A stretch of 13,587 nucleotides of DNA, from contig JAAMXP010000515.1 in assembly GCA_019693395.1 (NCBI GenBank), forward strand, positions 1 to 13,587. The letters are read 5' to 3'. The notes beneath the pieces were generated by a model. The model was not told the origin of the DNA, searched no databases, and saw nothing but the letters and a program-made list of their open reading frames with translations. Both the position numbers and the translations under genes were made by a program. This stretch comes from Ettlia oleoabundans (Eukaryota; Chlorophyta; Chlorophyceae; Chlamydomonadales). This document shows positions 8,749 through 13,587 of this stretch, in pieces. The first letter of the stretch is position 1. Each line of letters opens with the position of its first letter.

Positions 8749-11506
8749 TCAACACTTCTTGCCCCTGCAAGCCTTGGGAGGGCTGGGCGGTGGCATCGGG
8801 GATGGGGGCGGCCGGGGAGGAGGGCTGGGTGGGGGGGGTGGGCTGGGTGAGGGAGAAGGGACGGAGCCCAGGTCCATGGTGGTCAGTGGCAGCATCATGG
8901 CGGCCATGTCATACATACGGCACGCTCCTACGTTGTCAGCTGTCATCTGAACCTTGACGTAGCCTTGGTCTCCCCACAGACCCCTGCGAGTAGGGTAGGG
9001 TGGGAAAGGGGAAGGTGCTGCGGTGGGCGGGAAGCATTGGCAGCCAGAAAACGCCGTGGCCATCTAGCAGCCGGTGTATCCCAAGAACAACATAACACCT
9101 GCTGCTTGCTGCCCTGACAGCCCCTCACCAGCTGTTGCGGATGATCCAGTAGCTCTCGGGGGAGCCCACACCCGCGGTGGCATTGTAGCCCACCACAACC
9201 TGCAGACAAGGCATTGTGTATTGACAGGTAGGCGAGAGGGAGCAGTCAATGCCATCCATTGGGCTTCTACTCAAACCGAAACATAACAGGGCACTTTGAC
9301 AACAGTTGTGACCCACTACACACCAGCGGAAGGGGCAGTGAGGGCAGCAGTGAGGGTCGGGCAGCCGGCCCTGAGGTTGGTGAGAATGCCTGGCTGTGCT
9401 GCGCCTCAGAGGCCAACTGTGCTCACCATGGCATGATTGTACGTGTTGGTGTTGCACTGGGAGGCCAGGTAAACGCCTCCAGAGTAGCCCCAGAAGCTGC
9501 AACAGCAGAGGAGGGAGAAGAAAGGGGAAAGGGAGGTTAAGGGTGCCGCAGGTCGAACTAAAGATGCAGCGACACAATCTTTGACGCCAAATGAGGAGCT
9601 CTAGCTTGATTTGTCCATCATGAAGCACATAGCAGGCAAAGCAGAGTTGGACTGATGCAGATCGCAGCACAGCACAGCATGACACAGCACAACCTTGTCA
9701 CTCACGTGTCCACAACGTTGAAGTAGATGACAACAGGGCCGGTGCTGGACACGGCCTGCATCAAAGCCTGCGCGTTGTTCATCACCACCTTGTAGCCGGG
9801 GCTGGGTTTGACGGTGACGGCGCCAGCCAGAGACACGGAATTCTGCCTGCAAGTGCCCTGGGTGCCGGTGTAGGGGTACACGCTCTCTGTAGCGGCATGC
9901 TTCAAGTTGACGTAGCTGAAGACCTCGTCTGCAGGCAGCCAGATGGGCAGGAATGAGGTGACGGAGGAATGGGGGCCTGGGGGGCATGCTGGATCTGCCT
10001 GTCGGATGGCTGGCCTTTCTTTCAACAGATTTGTTGCCTGGCTGGCACCACCAGTGCTCTGCAATGCTGTACAGGGCAAACGAGTGAGGGTCACCACCTA
10101 GGCTGCCACCCAGCACCCACCTGACCAGCCGCCACTGCAGCCGCCGCTCCAGAAGCCATTCTGTGAGTTGACGCAGTCCACCATCTGCTGCTCGCTGTAG
10201 TCTGTTGTGGTGGTGTTGACGCCATCAATGGCGGCTTTGATCTCAAGGGCACTGATCCCGGCAAAGGCCCTGTGATTGAAGCAGACAAGACAGGAGTTTA
10301 AAGAGCCGGAGTAAAAAGCGCATGTGATGTTGCCACGACATGCAGGCAGGGTGCCGCTGCGCCTGACTGCTATCCACAGGTGGTGTGCATTCAGATGAGC
10401 CACGCAGGCTGTGCAGTTGTCAAACACAATGCAGGCCTGAGCTCAGCACACACCGGGCCCGCTCACCAGCAGGATCCGCAGCCTCCCTGGTTGCGGGGGG
10501 GAGGCACCTGCACAAACAGAGCATTAGCCATTGGTCAGGCATTGCGCACACTTCTGCGCCGTCAGAGGCAGTATGGTGCGAGGATGAGTGTTCGGCAGCA
10601 ATCCCGCCACAAGCAAAGCAGCAAAGCAGGGGCTCGTTACGCTGGGGCACTAACAAGCCACTGCTAGGAGCGCGGCGGAAGCTAATACAGCTGCGGCCCC
10701 TGGTAGCATGACCAACACCTCAACCAAGCCTCACCTTCCCCAGAGAGCGCCAGTCAAACGTCAGGGGAGCAGTCTGCAGCATCTGCCTGCTCCTGCGTGG
10801 CATGTACTTGGGTGCGTTGAGGACACGGGCGGGCACATCCGTGGGGTCGCGATCGGGCATCAAAATCGAGGCCTTCAACTCCTCCACAGTCTGGTCGGCG
10901 AAGGCGTTCAAGCCCCGGAAGTAGCTGATGTGCTCCCCCTGGTTGTGCTGGATCAGCGCATCAAGGTTGGCGGACCAGGTAGCAAAACGTTCCTTGTCCT
11001 GGGTGCTGCCATCAGCGTACTCCCTGCCGTTCTCCTGCTTCCAGGACCGCCATAGAGACTTGCGCTGCTGCGTGTTCTGCACAACAACGAGACAGCGGCG
11101 GAGGGAGGGAACCTGACAAATTGGATATGAAGTAGGAGACTGCGCTGCTGGCGGCAGGCAGCGGCGGACAGTGGGGGGCTTTTTTGAGTCCACGGGTTAC
11201 GGCGCCACACACTGCGCCGCTCTTCCCGGCCGTGCCAGACTGACGTTTGTATGGCATGCCCAGTGCTGGCGGCGGGCCCCTCGGGCGCATCATTGGCCAC
11301 ATGCATGTGTCGGTCCAACCTGCGCCACCTGGAGGATCTGCAGCTCCAGCTCGTCAATCATTTCCGCCGCTCACCAGGTCTTTCAATTCCTTGGCAGCTT
11401 TGTTGGCTTCCGCGCGAGTATTGTAGTTTCGTGTCTTGGGCTGGCACAGCGCGCCACCGACGAACAGCAGCAGTGTTGCTGCCGCGAAGAGGAACAGGCG
11501 TGCCAT
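8749..11506 (-). CDS. Secreted papain-type (C1A) cysteine protease with I29 propeptide and proline-rich tail
   Basis: Exons, 5' to 3' on the minus strand: 11506-11375, 11076-10735, 10507-10467, 10269-10121, 9928-9706, 9496-9427, 9199-9129, 8983-8749. All introns are GT-AG; the total is 1263 bases (420 residues plus TGA). An in-frame TAA immediately before the ATG fixes the start. Residues 1-22 form a signal peptide (LFLFAAATLLLFVGGALC). An I29 inhibitor propeptide follows at about 50-115, with a divergent ERFNIN pattern (R74, W78, N81, L85, N89; Q70 in place of Glu) and GLNAFADQTVEE. The mature enzyme begins near FDWR (151-154). Catalytic residues are all present: Q165 and C171 in QGGCGSCW, H317 in YNHAM, N341 in RNSW. 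YSEQQMVDC and GCSGGW are also typical of the family. C1A enzymes are endopeptidases of acidic compartments or the secreted space, activated by propeptide removal. After about residue 384 comes a Ser-Pro-Pro tail and then KACRGKKC. No granulin domain is present. It is tail-to-tail with the neurochondrin gene. Confidence 0.95.
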
Positions 11507-11971
11507 TTACTCTTTTAAGATCCACACAGAAGGGGTGCCGTCAAGGGTTGGGGGCTCCCAGGAGGGGAAACAGAGATACTGTAGGGGGTTGACTGCCTCG
11601 ATCTGGTCGCGGGAATGATGAGCAAGTTGGAAATGCGAGAAGCGGCTACAACGGAGCTATTTGTGGCGGTCAGCAGGGGACACTTCCCCGTGACTCCGGG
11701 CTGCCGGACATCCTGCCGGAACCGATCAAGGTAGCTGATGATCCACAGGCTCGTTGCTTGACTTCGAGCTCCGAGCAATGGCATGCTCTCGTCACGGCCA
11801 TTCTATTGTCGTGCAGCCCCGCAGAGGTAGCTGCGTGATGCTCCTGGATGCGACAATATAGCAATATGCAGTGAACCCCGCCACTGTCTGCCTCCCACAG
11901 GCCATCGCTACCCTTCACCAAAACTGACTGATTCACCCAAGCAAAATCAACTTTATACAACCGCCATTGCC
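11507..11971. promoter_or_regulatory. Presumed promoter and 5' UTR region of the cysteine protease gene
   Basis: This lies directly upstream (minus-strand sense) of the protease start codon. No coding sequence is supported. No clear TATA box was found close to the start. The only TATA-like string, CTTTATACAA around 11950, is over 400 bases upstream and reads in the plus direction, toward the weak small-gene candidate at 11972. Confidence 0.35.
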
Positions 11972-12388
11972 ATGCTGACAGCTTTCATTCCTGCAAGCTG
12001 CAGAGCTGCACTCTTTGGAGGCTGCGCTGCCACTTTGCTGGTTGGTGTGATGAGGCAGGCGCATGGCGCAACGGGACGCAACGACAGCTGCTTTTCAGCA
12101 ACTCCCGCTCAATGTGTCATCTTCAAGGGTGTGTATGTCTTCACAGTTGTGCAGTAAGATGCTGGCCAACAATCACGAAAAGGGGGGAGGCTGCGGTTGC
12201 TGACGAAATGTTGGAGGTGCAGGCGTGGGTCCAAAGACTTGCCATGCAGCGCACGGCTTGCTTGCTTGCTTTTGCGTTTTGTGTTTACAGTCTGCGGCGC
12301 GGCAAGCAAGCAGATACTGTACAGCAGTACAAGTCAACAGCAGGACCAAGCTACACTCCCGGGTGGCCATCTTCCCCCCGTTGCATAA
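11972..12388 (+). CDS. Weak candidate for a small two-exon gene, possibly a targeted or secreted peptide
   Basis: I do not recognise this product. A first exon 11972-12127 would encode about 52 residues beginning MLTAFIPASCRAALFGG, with a hydrophobic N-terminal stretch (FGGCAATLLVGVM) like a signal or transit peptide. It ends at a GG/GTGTGTATG donor. A pyrimidine-rich GTTTTGTGTTTACAG acceptor before 12291 restores the frame (G plus TC) and gives VCGAASKQILYSSTS and onward to a TAA at 12386-12388, about 84 residues in all. Against it: no known domain, no clear codon bias, and long open frames arise easily at this GC content. It may be non-coding. Confidence 0.18.
12259..12312. repeat. Inverted repeat of GCTT/AAGC tetranucleotides
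   Basis: TGCTTGCTTGC (12259-12269) is the exact reverse complement of GCAAGCAAGCA (12302-12312), with a 32-base loop. The arms are short tetranucleotide repeats, so the pairing register could slip. The origin may be simple-sequence expansion rather than a functional structure. Confidence 0.6.
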
Positions 12389-13587
12389 TTGTGCTATGTT
12401 GTCTGCGCCTGGCCGGTCTGGTGGCGGTGCACCTTCAGCATGGCTCCATTGCGGGCCGCTATCGCGAACACAGCACCCTGAGCCCGACTAGTATGGGTCC
12501 CACTTGGTGGGCTGCAAGCCAGATATGGTGCACGCTCAAGCATGCTTCAACAAAAGGCATGGTAGCAGGCGTGGCGTTCAGTCGGGGCGGCCCTCCGCCT
12601 GCTGCAGTGGCGGCCTGGCTGCCTGGGCATCAACTGCTCCAGCATCTCACCACATTTGGTGGTGTGCCGGCGCATTTTAAAGGGCTCTTTACGAGCGCCA
12701 GAAAGTTGTTCAGGAAGAGCCCTACCTGAAATAGTCTTGAGTCCCCTTCACGCACCTGGCTGCCGGGGCCGCTGTGCCTGGACATGTGGTTTGGAATGAA
12801 ATTAACAACTCGGTTAGCCTGCCCGGGTGCAAAGCAAGCGCGGCAGGCGAGGAAGTGAGAGTCTTTCCCACCTGAACTTTACCGTTGCAATGGTGGGATT
12901 CTGACAGAGTCAAAGATCCCAATCCTAGCTCCCGGCAGGGCCTAGGGGCACTTCCGCGAAGCAGCCCTCCTTGGTTTTCCCTTGTCACCCATTTCCTTGC
13001 GCTCCAGGGGGCTGAAAACATTGTTGACTAGGCACCTAATGCGGTCCAGCATTGGCGCTCTAGAGCAGATCTGCCACGAGCGGGCAACTGCAAAGCTGCG
13101 GCGTGCCGCCAGTATCCGCTGAATCTTGTATCGCCACATCCCATTGGCAAAGCTGCACTGTCGCGGGCTGGCCGCGAGCGGCAACGGCAACAGCTGCTTT
13201 CAGCAGCCACACGGCAGGGCGCCAGCAAAATGCAGCACTACACTGACAAGGTGTGCGGTGGCAGCTTGGATGCCACCAATCAGTCAGCGTCAATACCCTG
13301 CCCCCGCGTAATTAATTACACCCCCTCTACGCGCTGCACTCTTTGCCCTCAGACATACTGTCAGATCGGATGTTTGATTGCTGAGCAGTGTTTACAAACG
13401 GTCACACAAACACAGAAGCAGACCACCCCAAACGCAGGGAGCAGCAGGTACATGCAAACATAGCGGACGGGTTTTGCTGCATGGATGCGGGGAAGGGGAT
13501 GGTGACCGGTTTTGCAGCAACAAACCGCCATCCCTGCCCTGCATGGATGCTGCATGGATGTGGGGAAGGCGGTGGTGGGTGGGGGGG
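12389..13587. other. Region without a supported gene
   Basis: Several open frames of 60-100 codons occur on both strands, but none shows a recognisable domain or clear codon bias, and none could be joined to others by convincing splice sites. A plus-strand frame spanning 12112-12729 (205 codons) is the longest; it has mixed third positions and no recognisable motif. The segment also holds TAATTAATTACA at 13308-13319 and a direct repeat at the right edge. It may be intergenic, or UTR or intron of a gene beyond the window. Confidence 0.45.
13476..13576. repeat. Imperfect 28-base direct repeat at the right edge
   Basis: The copy beginning GCTGCATGGATG at 13476-13503 recurs at 13549-13576 with 25 of 28 bases matching, spaced 45 bases apart. 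An additional partial GCATGGATG lies just before the second copy. The array may continue beyond the window. Confidence 0.75.

Noticed and set aside
8543..8950. Plus-strand Gly-rich frame (GGGLGGGGGLGEG)
   Set aside because: It is the complement of the proline-rich tail of the protease in exon 8. Gly-rich antisense frames are expected opposite Pro codons.
12112..12729. 205-codon plus-strand open frame
   Set aside because: No recognised domain, mixed third codon positions and odd Cys/Trp content. Chance frames of this length are common in GC-rich DNA. Kept only as part of the unassigned region.
12942..13190. Minus-strand frame containing RIRCLVNNVFSPLERKEM
   Set aside because: It looks somewhat protein-like, but no family was recognised, no convincing splice sites extend it, and it stops soon after.
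1..13587. tRNA, rRNA, CRISPR, transposon or phage features
   Set aside because: No T-loop-like GGTTCGA motif in a tRNA context, no regularly spaced repeats, no transposase or reverse-transcriptase motifs, and no long terminal inverted repeats were seen by eye. A covariance-model scan was not possible here.

Overview
The window looks like nuclear DNA from a green alga, most likely a GC-rich trebouxiophyte or chlorophyte. This is inferred from the gene style. The genes are dense and split by introns of about 110-430 bases. The proteins are rich in Ala, Gln and Gly. One secreted protein carries a Ser-Pro-Pro tail of the kind seen in algal wall glycoproteins. No bacterial-type operons, mobile elements, CRISPR arrays, tRNAs or rRNAs were found.

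Left part (1-2307, minus strand): the 5' two-thirds of a LUC7-family gene, encoding a U1 snRNP splicing factor. Six exons were reconstructed by eye, with a continuous frame across every junction. The gene runs off the left edge before its second zinc finger.

Centre (2629-7815, plus strand): a complete nine-exon gene for a neurochondrin-family protein of about 1158 residues. It is divergent from LUC7, with about 320 bases between the two start codons, so the two probably share a promoter region. Two of its introns appear to be GC-AG introns with the same donor sequence.

Right-centre (8749-11506, minus strand): a complete eight-exon gene for a secreted papain-type (C1A) cysteine protease of 420 residues. 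It has a signal peptide, an I29 inhibitor propeptide, all catalytic residues, and a proline-rich C-terminal tail ending in a small Cys/Lys-rich motif. It is tail-to-tail with the neurochondrin gene, separated by about 930 non-coding bases.

Right part (11507-13587): about 2.1 kb with no gene that can be supported, apart from the presumed protease promoter and one weak two-exon candidate. It contains short repeats.

The three genes show no functional link; this is an ordinary eukaryotic gene neighbourhood. I found no convincing new biological system. The points most worth checking are the protease tail, the paired GC-AG introns and the enlarged neurochondrin.
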